In this document: piece by piece, positions 1 through 7,618 of the stretch
Layout: each line of letters starts with the position of its first letter
How positions within the stretch are numbered: position 1 is the first letter of the stretch
DNA from: Candidatus Pacearchaeota archaeon
GTDB lineage: Archaea; Nanobdellota; Nanobdellia; UBA10117; JABICX01
Assembly: GCA_017608025.1 (NCBI GenBank)
Contig: JAFCGM010000004.1
Location: 154,744-193,015 of the forward strand
Length of the DNA stretch: 38,272 bases
Reading direction: 5' to 3'
Position numbers and translations under genes: made by a program
The notes under the pieces: model-generated
Databases searched by the model: none
What the model saw: the letters and a program-made list of their open reading frames with translations, nothing else
Told to the model about the DNA's origin: nothing

Positions 1-283
1 TAATAAATATATTTATCATAAAAAATATAATTACTGAAAAGAAACAAAAACATCTTAATTAAAACCCTCTATCCCCTTTATTTCCATTCCAATATATATA
101 AATAAAAAAATATTTAATAAATAATTATATTATTTACAATATAGTAAATAATTAAAGAAAACAAAAAACAAATTACTCAAATCAAATAAAAAAATAATTA
201 ATTTAAAACAAAAACAAAATCATTTTTCTTAAAACAAAACAGTTTCCATAAGAAACTATACTCTCAGAGGTAAAAAAAATATA
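1..283. other. AT-rich intergenic region without a gene
   Basis: This stretch is almost entirely A and T, with no credible reading frame and no RNA gene that I can recognise. The only structure is a short hairpin near its right edge, described separately as a terminator for the minus-strand gene that follows. Whatever gene lies to the left is outside the window. Confidence 0.6.
241..257 (-). terminator. Terminator-like hairpin after the small regulator gene
   Basis: AGTTTC (241-246) and GAAACT (252-257) form a perfect 6-bp stem with a 5-nt loop. On the minus strand it is followed by the T-rich run GTTTTGTTTT. It lies about 27 bp past the stop codon of the minus-strand gene at 284-622, as expected for a transcription end. 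Confidence 0.4.
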
Positions 284-622
284 TTATTCTTTTTTATTTC
301 TGCTTCTCAGTTCACATATTTTATTATAAACATCTCTTGAGCCTTTCGGATTAGCTTCTTTTCCTAAGGAAAAAATAATTCTCTGAACATTATCACCCCA
401 ACTATAATCTCCTCTTGCTTGCTGAATTTCCCTTATTTTAAACACACCAAGTTCAACTCCTTTATTTAAATGATAATAAATAGACCGTATGCTTACTTTT
501 TTATTAAAAATTTTCAAGTATTTTTTATACAAATCATAGCCATAACTCTCTTTTAAAAAAAATAGCAACTCAATCAAATTCTTTCTTATTTCACTATTTG
601 GCTTTCTTCCTAATTTACTCAT
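284..622 (-). CDS. Small winged-helix-like putative transcriptional regulator
   Basis: A 112-residue basic protein. Residues about 14-63 read as a helix-turn-helix unit: a helix ending in YGYDLYKKY, then the segment VSIRSIYYHLNKGVELGVFKI. That pattern resembles PadR/ArsR-type winged helices, in which a recognition helix is followed by a hydrophobic wing. No ligand-binding domain is visible, and the Lys/Arg-rich ends would suit DNA binding. It is divergent from the PolD gene with about 113 bp between the starts, so it could act on that shared region, but this is inference. A TATA-like stretch lies at about 666-677. The exact family is uncertain. Confidence 0.5.
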   Translation of the reverse strand: MSKLGRKPNSEIRKNLIELLFFLKESYGYDLYKKYLKIFNKKVSIRSIYYHLNKGVELGVFKIREIQQARGDYSWGDNVQRIIFSLGKEANPKGSRDVYNKICELRSRNKKE

Positions 623-735
623 ACATATATATTAGAAATAAAACAATTTTAAGCTTTGCTTTAATTTTATAAAATTAAATATCTTATTTAATTCAGTAAA
701 TAATTCATTTTAAACACCAATTTTTAATTATACTT

Positions 736-3700
736 ATGTCTAAAAAAATCATAGCCCCTCAATCAATTTTTAAGTATTTTGATATTCTAAAAAATGAAAC
801 AAATAAGCAATATATTTTAGCTGGTGAAGCAAAGAAAAAAGGCTTTGACCCTGAAAAAGAAGTTGGAATAATTCTTGCAGACTCTGTTTCAAAAAGAGTT
901 GAAGGTTTAATCTCTGCAGAAGCCCCACAAATAATAAATTCTGGTGTTGCTGAAAGAATAGATTCTCTTGAAAAAAAATACCCTTCTGGTGACTGGAGAA
1001 TTGGAATGATTATTGCAGCAGAAGTTGCCCAGCAAAAATTCTGCAAATTCAAAGACCTTGAAGAAGCAGTTTCCATTGGAATTAGAACAGGTCTTGCATA
1101 CACTACAAACGGAGTTGTTTCAGCACCTCTTGAAGGAATAGCTGACATAAAGCTTAGGCTAAGAAAAGACAATAAAAAATATATATCTCTTTTTTTTGCA
1201 GGTCCAATTCGTGGAGCAGGCGCAACCCAGCAAATAGTTTCTTTAGTTATTTCAGATTATGTAAGAGTTAAGATGAATATAGATAAGTATGATCCAGACG
1301 AAGATGAAATTAACAGGTATTATACAGAAGTAATTGATTACTATGAGCGGGTTGAAAGAAAGCAATATAAGCCAACTTTTGAAGAAATAAAAATGATTGT
1401 AAGCTCAATCCCAATTGAAATTAACGGCGACCCATCTTCAAAATTAGAAGTTTCAAACTACAAAAATCTTCCAAGAATTGACACTAACAAAATTCGGGGA
1501 GGAATGGCTCTCGTTCTTACAGATGGAGTTATAAAGCTTCCAAAAGTCTGGCGCCAATTGAAAAAATGGCAAGAGGATTTCAATATAGATTGGAGTTGGT
1601 TGCCAAAATATTTTGAATTAAAAACAAAAATACACGCAGGAAGCAAAACGCAGACAAAACAGGAAAACACAAACCAAAAAATAGCTCCAAATTATTATTA
1701 TATATCTGAAATTGTTGCTGGACGTCCTGTTTTAGGATACCCTCTTAAAAAAGGAGGATTTAGATTAAGATATGGCCGCTCAAGAATGACTGGCGATGGC
1801 TCCTGGGCAATTTCACCAATAACTATGGCAGTTCTTTTAGATTATATTGCTATTGGAACTCAATTAAGAGTTGAACGTCCAGGAAAGTCAACAGCTTTAA
1901 CTGCTTGCGATGAAATTGAAGGCCCCATTTTAAAGCTCAAAGATGGTTCAGTTGTTAAGCCTGCAACAGAAAAGGAAGCAAGAAAACTTGCCCCAAAAAT
2001 AGAAAAAATACTTTTTTTAGGAGATATTCTTATAAGCCATGGAGAATTCAGCGAGAATGGTCATGTTCTTGTTCCAGCAGGTTATTGTGAAGAATGGTGG
2101 GTAATGGAGCTTGAAGATGCACTCAAAAACAGCACTCACAAATTTGACAAAGAGCTTATTGAAAAAATAAAAGCAAATCCAATTAAAACCAAGATTACTG
2201 CAGTTCAAGCACTGGAATTCTCAAAAAAATTAAAAGTATTTCTTCATCCAAAATATACACATTATTGGAAAGAGGTTTCGTATGAGAATTATTTAAAAAT
2301 ATTTAATTGGTTTAATAAAAAAGATTTTGAAAATACATCTGAAATAAAAGAAATTTTAGAAGAAATTGGATGCACCCATAAAATACAAGAAAATAAAATA
2401 ATTTTAGAGCCTGAAACAAGAGAGATTTTTCAAACTCTTCTTTCAAAAAAAGGACAAGGAGAAAATGCTCTTGAAGCAATAAACTCTACATCTGAAGTTA
2501 AAATTCGCGATAAGTCAGGAACATATATTGGAGTTAGAATGGGCAGACCAGAAAAAGCAAAGCTTAGAGCTCTAAAAGGCACTCCAAATGTTTTGTTTCC
2601 TGTTGGAAGCGAAGGTGGTAGACTCAGAAGTATAACAGAAGCTCTTTCAAAAAAGCAGATTACTTCAGTTTTCCCAAACTTTCTTTGTCCAAAATGCAAT
2701 GAAAAAACAATATATCCGTTGTGCGAAAATTGCAATGTAGAAACAAAAAAACTAATGAGAAAGTCTTTGAGAAAAGACGAAGAGATATTTTATTCAGAAC
2801 AAAAGATAGATATTGAAAAGTTTTTCAAAAACTCGCGAAAAAGAATTCATTTAGAACATGTCCCAGATTTAATAAAAGGCGTTAGGGGAACTTCAAACAA
2901 GAACCATTTCCCCGAATATTTAGGCAAAGGACTTTTGCGAGCAAAACACAAAATTCCTGTAAACAAAGACGGAACAACTCGATTTGACTTGACAGAATTG
3001 GGAATAACGCATTTCAAGCCAAAAGAAATCGGATTAACACCAGAAAAAGTAAGGGAGCTTGGATATGAAAAAGACATTCATGGAAATATAATAACTTCAG
3101 ATGAACAATTAATTGAAATATTTCCACAAGACATAATCTTGCCAAAAACCATGAATAAAACAGAAGATTTTGTTGACACCGGATTTTTCAGAGTAGCTAA
3201 TTTTATTGACGATGAATTGAAATATATATATAAAACAGAACCATATTATAATTTAAAAAAACCAGAAGATCTTATTGGGCATCTTGTTATTGGATTATCT
3301 CCGCATACTTCAGCAGGAATTATTGGAAGAATACTTGGGTTTTCTTCAAAACATGCGTGTTTCGCACACCCATATTGGCACGATGCTCAAAGAAGAGATC
3401 TTGATGGCGAGGAAACTTCAATCATTCTTTTAATGGATGCTTTTCTAAATTTCTCACGCCAATATTTGCCAGATCGCAGAGGTTCACGTTCAATGGATGC
3501 CCCGCTAGTACTTTCAATTGTTCTTAATCCTGAAGAAATTGATGATGAAGTTTATGACCTTGATACTTGCTGGAAATACAGTCGAGATTTTTATGAAGCT
3601 GCACTTAACTACAAGCCAACTTCAGAAGTTGAAGTAGAGCAGATAAGAGATAGAATTGGAAAAGAGCAGCAATATGTTGGAATGGGATTTACTCATAATG

Positions 3701-4152
3701 TTTCAAGCATAGATATAGGAGTAAGAAATTCAGCATACAAAGAGATACCAACAATGGTTGAAAAATTAGCAGGCCAAATGCATCTTGCAAAAATAATAAA
3801 AGCAGTTGATTTGGCAGCAGTTTCAAAATTAGTTATTGAAAAGCACTTTATTCGCGACATAAAAGGAAATCTACGAAAATTTACTTACCAAAAATACCGT
3901 TGTACTAACTGCAATACAGTTTATCGAAGGATTCCTTTGTCTGGAAAATGCGAAAGATGCCCAGTTAAAGGAAATTTGGTTTATACTATTGCTGAAGGAA
4001 CCGTTAAGAAATATTTAGAAGCAACTCTAAAATTAATTGAAATTGAAGGAATCTCACCATATTTAAAGCAAACAATTTCTATTTTAAAAGCAAGAATAGA
4101 AAGCATTTTTGGCAGAGAAAAGACAAAGCAAACATCTTTGTCAGGATTTTAA
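736..4152 (+). CDS. polC: DNA polymerase II (PolD) large catalytic subunit DP2
   Basis: DP2 is the catalytic subunit of archaeal PolD, a replicative polymerase with a two-barrel fold related to RNA polymerase. The 1138 residues match the usual intein-free length, and no intein is present. The active-site region reads HDAQRRDLDGEE (residues 882-893), which aligns with the HDAKRRNCDGDED core known from Pyrococcus. D890 matches the first catalytic Asp, but the second position is Glu (E892). Zinc-binding pairs occur near residue 654 (CPKC...CENC) and near 1056 (CTNC...CERC). The last seven residues, QTSLSGF, fit the QxxLxxF pattern of a PCNA-interacting motif, as known at the DP2 C-terminus. The small subunit DP1 is not in this window. 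The Cas4-like nuclease follows 48 bp downstream on the same strand. Confidence 0.96.
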   Translation: MSKKIIAPQSIFKYFDILKNETNKQYILAGEAKKKGFDPEKEVGIILADSVSKRVEGLISAEAPQIINSGVAERIDSLEKKYPSGDWRIGMIIAAEVAQQKFCKFKDLEEAVSIGIRTGLAYTTNGVVSAPLEGIADIKLRLRKDNKKYISLFFAGPIRGAGATQQIVSLVISDYVRVKMNIDKYDPDEDEINRYYTEVIDYYERVERKQYKPTFEEIKMIVSSIPIEINGDPSSKLEVSNYKNLPRIDTNKIRGGMALVLTDGVIKLPKVWRQLKKWQEDFNIDWSWLPKYFELKTKIHAGSKTQTKQENTNQKIAPNYYYISEIVAGRPVLGYPLKKGGFRLRYGRSRMTGDGSWAISPITMAVLLDYIAIGTQLRVERPGKSTALTACDEIEGPILKLKDGSVVKPATEKEARKLAPKIEKILFLGDILISHGEFSENGHVLVPAGYCEEWWVMELEDALKNSTHKFDKELIEKIKANPIKTKITAVQALEFSKKLKVFLHPKYTHYWKEVSYENYLKIFNWFNKKDFENTSEIKEILEEIGCTHKIQENKIILEPETREIFQTLLSKKGQGENALEAINSTSEVKIRDKSGTYIGVRMGRPEKAKLRALKGTPNVLFPVGSEGGRLRSITEALSKKQITSVFPNFLCPKCNEKTIYPLCENCNVETKKLMRKSLRKDEEIFYSEQKIDIEKFFKNSRKRIHLEHVPDLIKGVRGTSNKNHFPEYLGKGLLRAKHKIPVNKDGTTRFDLTELGITHFKPKEIGLTPEKVRELGYEKDIHGNIITSDEQLIEIFPQDIILPKTMNKTEDFVDTGFFRVANFIDDELKYIYKTEPYYNLKKPEDLIGHLVIGLSPHTSAGIIGRILGFSSKHACFAHPYWHDAQRRDLDGEETSIILLMDAFLNFSRQYLPDRRGSRSMDAPLVLSIVLNPEEIDDEVYDLDTCWKYSRDFYEAALNYKPTSEVEVEQIRDRIGKEQQYVGMGFTHNVSSIDIGVRNSAYKEIPTMVEKLAGQMHLAKIIKAVDLAAVSKLVIEKHFIRDIKGNLRKFTYQKYRCTNCNTVYRRIPLSGKCERCPVKGNLVYTIAEGTVKKYLEATLKLIEIEGISPYLKQTISILKARIESIFGREKTKQTSLSGF

Positions 4153-4200
4153 GCATAACAATTAATAAGACTTAATAAGAAATATATTTCCAAAATAAAA

Positions 4201-4911
4201 ATGAGAATAAAATGCCCTGAAAATGGAGAAGTAACACCAGAAGAATGTATAAAATGTGGAAAGTGCTTCCCAGAACCAATTTTAAAATCTCTTCTTGCTG
4301 GGAGAGATTATAAACGAACGCACAGAAAACGACCTAGATTCGGAGTTACTTATTTAATAAGCAATTGCTTGAGGAAAAGCTATTATCAGTTAACAGAAGA
4401 AGTGCCAATAGAACTTGAAAAGCTTTGGATTTTTTCAAGAGGTCACGCAATACACAATTTTTTTCAAAAAGATTTGCCAAAAGAAAGCATTGAGATTTTT
4501 GTTAAAAAGAATTATTCTGTATTTGATGTTATTGGTTATGTTGATGCAATATATAATAATGTTCTTTATGAATTTAAGACAATAAATACAGTACCGCAAA
4601 TACCGCAGGACGCACACATACTTCAAGCGCAAGCATATTTTTCTCTGCTTCCAGAAGAAAAAAAAGAGAAAATAAAAAAAATAAAAATAATTTATTTTTC
4701 TTTATCAAGCATACGTGTTTTTGATGTACCTAAGCGAGACATTTCTCCGCTTTTAGAAGCAAAAGGAACAATTCTTGCACAAGCACTCAAATTAGGAAAA
4801 CCACCAAGAAAGCAAAAAAATTATTTGTGTGATTATTGCGAATTTAAGGAGTTGTGTATCGGCGAAAAAGAGCCTTCTTTTGACCCCTCAAAAATAATAT
4901 ATGAAGATTAA
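4201..4911 (+). CDS. Cas4/Dna2-like PD-(D/E)XK nuclease with Fe-S cluster cysteines
   Basis: A 236-residue RecB-family nuclease. The catalytic set is visible as H82 (GHAIHNF), D115 (IGYVDAI), E124 and K126 (YEFKT), and the QxxxY-like motif around 142-146 (QAQAY). C56 with C210, C213 and C219 reproduces the one-plus-three cysteine layout that holds a 4Fe-4S cluster in Cas4, AddB and Dna2. An additional N-terminal cluster (C5, C16, C19, C22) looks like a small zinc or Fe-S knuckle. Family members cut single-stranded or flapped DNA ends. No CRISPR array or other cas gene is present. Position between PolD DP2 and a candidate origin suggests a housekeeping role in replication or repair, perhaps Dna2-like flap processing; that is inference. 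Confidence 0.8.
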   Translation: MRIKCPENGEVTPEECIKCGKCFPEPILKSLLAGRDYKRTHRKRPRFGVTYLISNCLRKSYYQLTEEVPIELEKLWIFSRGHAIHNFFQKDLPKESIEIFVKKNYSVFDVIGYVDAIYNNVLYEFKTINTVPQIPQDAHILQAQAYFSLLPEEKKEKIKKIKIIYFSLSSIRVFDVPKRDISPLLEAKGTILAQALKLGKPPRKQKNYLCDYCEFKELCIGEKEPSFDPSKIIYED

Positions 4912-5060
4912 TCAGAAACAATCGGAAATTTTTTTCCAATAAAAAACACTTTACATAAAAGCAATCAGAAACAATCGGAAATTTTTTTCCAATCTTTTCC
5001 AATCGGAAATTAAAAGTAGCTATTGGAAAATTAACATACTTAATTACATTTTTATATTCT

Positions 5061-5076
5061 ATCGGAAATAAAGGGG
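5061..5076 (+). promoter_or_regulatory. Origin-recognition-box-like element, copy 1
   Basis: ATCGGAAATAAAGGGG resembles the right half of archaeal origin recognition boxes, which combine a TGGAAAC core with a downstream G-string (GGAAACAAAGGGG type). Here GGAAA, one variable base, then AAAGGGG are conserved. The resemblance is from memory of the consensus, not from a scan. Confidence 0.4.
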
Positions 5077-5169
5077 TCTTTCTATCGGAAATTTTTTTCC
5101 AATCTTTTCCAATAGATTTTCCAATAAAAAAACAATTTTTAGCATACTAAAAGCAAATTACTTATTTCT

Positions 5170-5185
5170 ATCGGAAATAAAGGGG
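5170..5185 (+). promoter_or_regulatory. Origin-recognition-box-like element, copy 2
   Basis: The sequence is identical to the copy at 5061-5076 and lies in the same orientation 109 bp downstream, inside a 35-bp perfect direct repeat. These two are the only boxes in the array that carry the G-string. Confidence 0.4.
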
Positions 5186-5337
5186 TCTTTCTATCGGAAA
5201 TCGGAATTTCCAATTTCCGATTATTTTTTCCAATAGCGTACTAGTAAACCTTTTTTAAATTGGAAACAATCGGAAAAATCGGAAATGTATGGAAAAAGAG
5301 AATAATGCTTTTATTGTAGAAATCTTTTTTTGTTTTT

Positions 5338-5994
5338 ATGAAGCCAATATCTAAAGAAATTGAATTTATTAAAGACATTCTTGATGAGCACAAAGCAGAC
5401 ATAGAATCAATAAAGCGAAAGCTACATTATTTGACAAACAAGTCTGAAGAAATCAATGAAAAAATAGATAACCAAAAAAAACAAGCAACAGAGCAAACAA
5501 AAACTCTTGAAGACAACAGTAAAAATGAAAAACTGGCAACAGAAGTTGATTCTTTGCGAAACCAGTTAACGTTAATCTCAACAAGCATATCTGAGCTTAA
5601 GCAAGCAATTGGAAACAATCGGAATTTCCAATTTCCCTTACCAACTTCCAACCTGCAAAATCAAAACCCAAATCTTCAGTCACCTCAACAACCTCAACAA
5701 CAACCCAAACACGATTTTGTAATGGACCTTGAAAGACTTCAGCTTTTATTTATATTAAAGCAGAGCAAAGCAACAACACCAGCATTTGCAGTTTCAGCAC
5801 GCCAGATTAAGGAAGCATTTTCAATAGACAAAACAACTCGAACACTGAGAAACAAATTAGCAACACTCGTTAGAGAAGGTTATGTAATAAAAATATCTAA
5901 AAAGCCAGCATTATATTTCTTAAGCCAGAACGGCCTTATAGTAATAAACAAGCAAGAAAAATCTGTATTTTCCTTTGTTCCACAAGAATATTAA
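5338..5994 (+). CDS. Coiled-coil protein with C-terminal winged-helix domain, unknown function
   Basis: Residues 1-92 are charged and heptad-rich, predicting a coiled coil for dimerisation. Residues about 93-125 are an Asn/Gln/Pro-rich linker. Residues about 126-215 look like a winged helix: a helix with LQLLFILKQ, a helix-turn-helix around ARQIKEAFSIDKTTRTLRNK, then the hydrophobic wing EGYVIKISKKPALYFLSQNG. I do not recognise a named family. It sits directly downstream of the ATYGGAAA array. Its own linker-coding DNA (5608-5636) carries one full forward box, one near-match and one full reverse box, so the protein is a natural candidate to bind the boxes, either as autoregulator or as an initiator-like factor. 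This binding role is inference. Confidence 0.65.
   Translation: MKPISKEIEFIKDILDEHKADIESIKRKLHYLTNKSEEINEKIDNQKKQATEQTKTLEDNSKNEKLATEVDSLRNQLTLISTSISELKQAIGNNRNFQFPLPTSNLQNQNPNLQSPQQPQQQPKHDFVMDLERLQLLFILKQSKATTPAFAVSARQIKEAFSIDKTTRTLRNKLATLVREGYVIKISKKPALYFLSQNGLIVINKQEKSVFSFVPQEY
5608..5636. repeat. Intragenic cluster of ATYGGAAA boxes
   Basis: ATTGGAAA (5608-5615), the near-match ATCGGAAT (5618-5625) and TTTCCAAT (5625-5632) lie inside the winged-helix gene. The cluster joins sequence found at 5259-5274 and at 5200-5218 of the upstream array, so it belongs to the same repeat family rather than being a chance match. It encodes residues I-G-N-N-R-N-F-Q-F-P of the linker. Confidence 0.75.
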
Positions 5995-6073
5995 ATATTA
6001 AATTCTTTTCTTTTCTGTAAAATAGTTTTCTTTTTAGTATGGGTTTTTCTTTTTCTAAAAGAAAAAAGCATTT

Positions 6074-6150
6074 GGGGTAAGGCTTAGAAACGAACAGAGT
6101 TCGCGCCTGAACTTGTTCAGACCTTTTTTTCTAAAGAAAAGAATTAGCAG
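6074..6150 (+). repeat. Tripartite hairpin element, copy 1
   Basis: This intergenic element has three hairpins in a row. Hairpin 1 is CGAAC-AGA-GTTCG. After GCGCC comes hairpin 2, TGAAC-TT-GTTCA. Hairpin 3 is a T-rich stem around CTTTTTTTTCTAAAGAAAAG. Over its length it is close to the copy at 23312-23391, including the flanking GTAAGRCTTAGAA on the left and RATTAG on the right. It lies between the winged-helix gene and the TctA gene, which converge here. Confidence 0.75.
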
Positions 6151-6225
6151 TATTTTCCTTTATATTACAAGAATATAATTAAAAGAGTACTGAAAAAATT
6201 AAGCAATACATTTTATCACACAAAT

Positions 6226-6332
6226 CACAAAACCACAGGAACAATTAAGTGTACAACAATACAAATTTCAGTTTTTCCGCCAGCGCTTTTTTTTAAAAAG
6301 GGCTGAGCCACAAAACCACAGGCACAATCAAG
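6226..6332. repeat. Duplicated 3' end of the TctA gene (direct repeat pair)
   Basis: A 24-bp direct repeat at 6226-6249 and 6309-6332 matches at 22 of 24 bases. The right copy lies inside the TctA gene and encodes its LIVPVVL segment. The left copy is 83 bp away, downstream of the stop codon in the gene's direction, and still reads LIVPVVL in a minus-strand frame. Between them lies the CCGCCAGCGC element at 6271-6305. Confidence 0.7.
6271..6305 (+). repeat. CCGCCAGCGC / AAAAGGGCTG dispersed element, copy 1
   Basis: A short element with TTTTCCGCCAGCGC, a T/A-rich middle and AAAAGGGCTG. The same sequence occurs inverted at 22236-22267, just after tRNA-Ile. Here it supplies the last codons and stop of the TctA gene, so that protein's final residues probably come from the inserted element. 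Confidence 0.6.
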
Positions 6333-7507
6333 CAAGCCATCAAATGAGTTTTTTTTATGCCTGTTAACTGGGCAACAAGCCCAATTGCTGTGCATAAAAT
6401 TAAAATATAAATACCTAAAAATCCAGACAAAATAAAACACATAATTAAAATAAAAATCAAAATAATTAAATTTATTTTTTGGTAATTTATTTTATTTATT
6501 TTTTTGCTAAAAATCTTTGCCAAAAAAACAGTAATGCAAAAAGCCATAAAGGAGCAAAAGACTATTGTTAAAATAATAAAATAATATTCATTTAAATTAT
6601 TAAAATCAAAATAATTCATGCCAATTAAATTGCTTATTGTAGAATAAATTCCATTTCTTGCTTTGCCAACAAACCAAAAAACAGAGAACATGAATAAGAT
6701 TGAAACAGAATTGATTCCCCCAATTATAATTAAAAAATCTTTGTTGTTTCTCCTTGAAAAAACCCGTGAAATAAAAGCTGCCTGTGCAGCTCCAATTCCT
6801 GGTAAAATGCTTGTTATTATTGAAGAAAAAATTGCTTTTGCAAAATTCTTAAGATTCCTTGCAAATTTAATTGGCTCAGTAATTTGATTTTGCTTTTCAA
6901 TTTTTGATTTTGTAATTAAGCTTCTTAAAAGAAAGCTTGCTCCGAAAAAACCAGAAAGCATTGGAAAAAGAGGAGTATTTATATTCAAGAAATTAAGCAC
7001 AAAAAATCCAACAATGCCTGCACAAGAAAAAACAAAAATTGACCAGAATTTCTTTTTTAATCCTTTTTCAACAATTAATGAAAGCACAGAAACACCAATA
7101 AGAATCGGAACAACAGCAGAGTAAACCGCTGAATAAGTAGTCTCAATGTAGTCTAAAAAAAGTATACAAAAATAAGCTCCGAAAACCACTGAAAACAGAC
7201 CACCAAGAGCAGTTAATACAACTGCTTCAAAGCCACGACCTTTTTGCAGCATTTTGTGGCCAGGTAAAACTCCCAATCCAGTTGAGCTGTCTGGTGCCCC
7301 AAGAAAAATTGCTGGAATAAAATCAGCAAAGCTGTGCATAACTGACATTGATATAAGAAACAATGCAATTTCAATCCCTGAAAAAAACCTGCTTAAAAAT
7401 CCAACAAAACCCAGGCAAATTAAAGCCACATTGTTCACATGCAACCCAGGAATAAGCCCAGTTATTGTTCCAGCCGCCAACCCAAGCAGAATTGCAATCA
7501 AATACAT
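6293..7507 (-). CDS. TctA/DUF112-family polytopic membrane protein
   Basis: A 404-residue membrane protein with about ten hydrophobic segments. Two internally similar motifs mark the family: GLIPGLHVNN near residue 17 and SILPGIGAAQAA in the second half. They correspond to the paired Pro-Gly loops of the tripartite tricarboxylate transporter permease TctA and its archaeal relatives. Bacterial TctA works with TctB and a periplasmic binding protein TctC. Neither is encoded nearby, so the archaeal protein probably works alone; substrate unknown. The gene is convergent with the upstream winged-helix gene. Its last residues overlap a dispersed repeat, and a duplicate of its 3' end lies downstream. 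Confidence 0.8.
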   Translation of the reverse strand: MYLIAILLGLAAGTITGLIPGLHVNNVALICLGFVGFLSRFFSGIEIALFLISMSVMHSFADFIPAIFLGAPDSSTGLGVLPGHKMLQKGRGFEAVVLTALGGLFSVVFGAYFCILFLDYIETTYSAVYSAVVPILIGVSVLSLIVEKGLKKKFWSIFVFSCAGIVGFFVLNFLNINTPLFPMLSGFFGASFLLRSLITKSKIEKQNQITEPIKFARNLKNFAKAIFSSIITSILPGIGAAQAAFISRVFSRRNNKDFLIIIGGINSVSILFMFSVFWFVGKARNGIYSTISNLIGMNYFDFNNLNEYYFIILTIVFCSFMAFCITVFLAKIFSKKINKINYQKINLIILIFILIMCFILSGFLGIYILILCTAIGLVAQLTGIKKTHLMACLIVPVVLWLSPF

Positions 7508-7618
7508 ATTATAAATAAAACCTAAAAATAAATAAACTGCGATGTTATTAGTATGCAGTTAAAAAATACAATTATATAGCATTATATACAAATTACTTTA
7601 ACAAAAAAAGGTGTAAGT

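Larger units (their letters stand above)
4911..5285. repeat. Dense array of ATYGGAAA boxes in both orientations
   Basis: By eye I count about 20 exact ATCGGAAA or ATTGGAAA octamers. Forward copies start at 4921, 4974, 5002, 5022, 5061, 5084, 5170, 5193, 5259, 5269 and 5278. Reverse copies (TTTCCAAT or TTTCCGAT) start at 4933, 4986, 4996, 5096, 5106, 5118, 5207, 5214 and 5227. Many form inverted pairs around a 4-nt T-rich gap. Longer direct repeats are superimposed: 30 bp at 4911-4940 and 4964-4993; 30 bp at 4974-5003 and 5084-5113; 35 bp at 5058-5092 and 5167-5201. There is no gene here. It could be a replication origin, an operator array for the downstream winged-helix gene, or both. Confidence 0.85.

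Noticed and set aside
736-4152. Intein in PolD DP2
   Set aside because: DP2 of some archaea carries inteins, but the coding sequence runs through the active-site region without an insertion and has normal intein-free length.
4911-5285. CRISPR array
   Set aside because: The repeats are only 8 bp, occur in both orientations and have no regular unique spacers, and no cas1 or cas2 is nearby.
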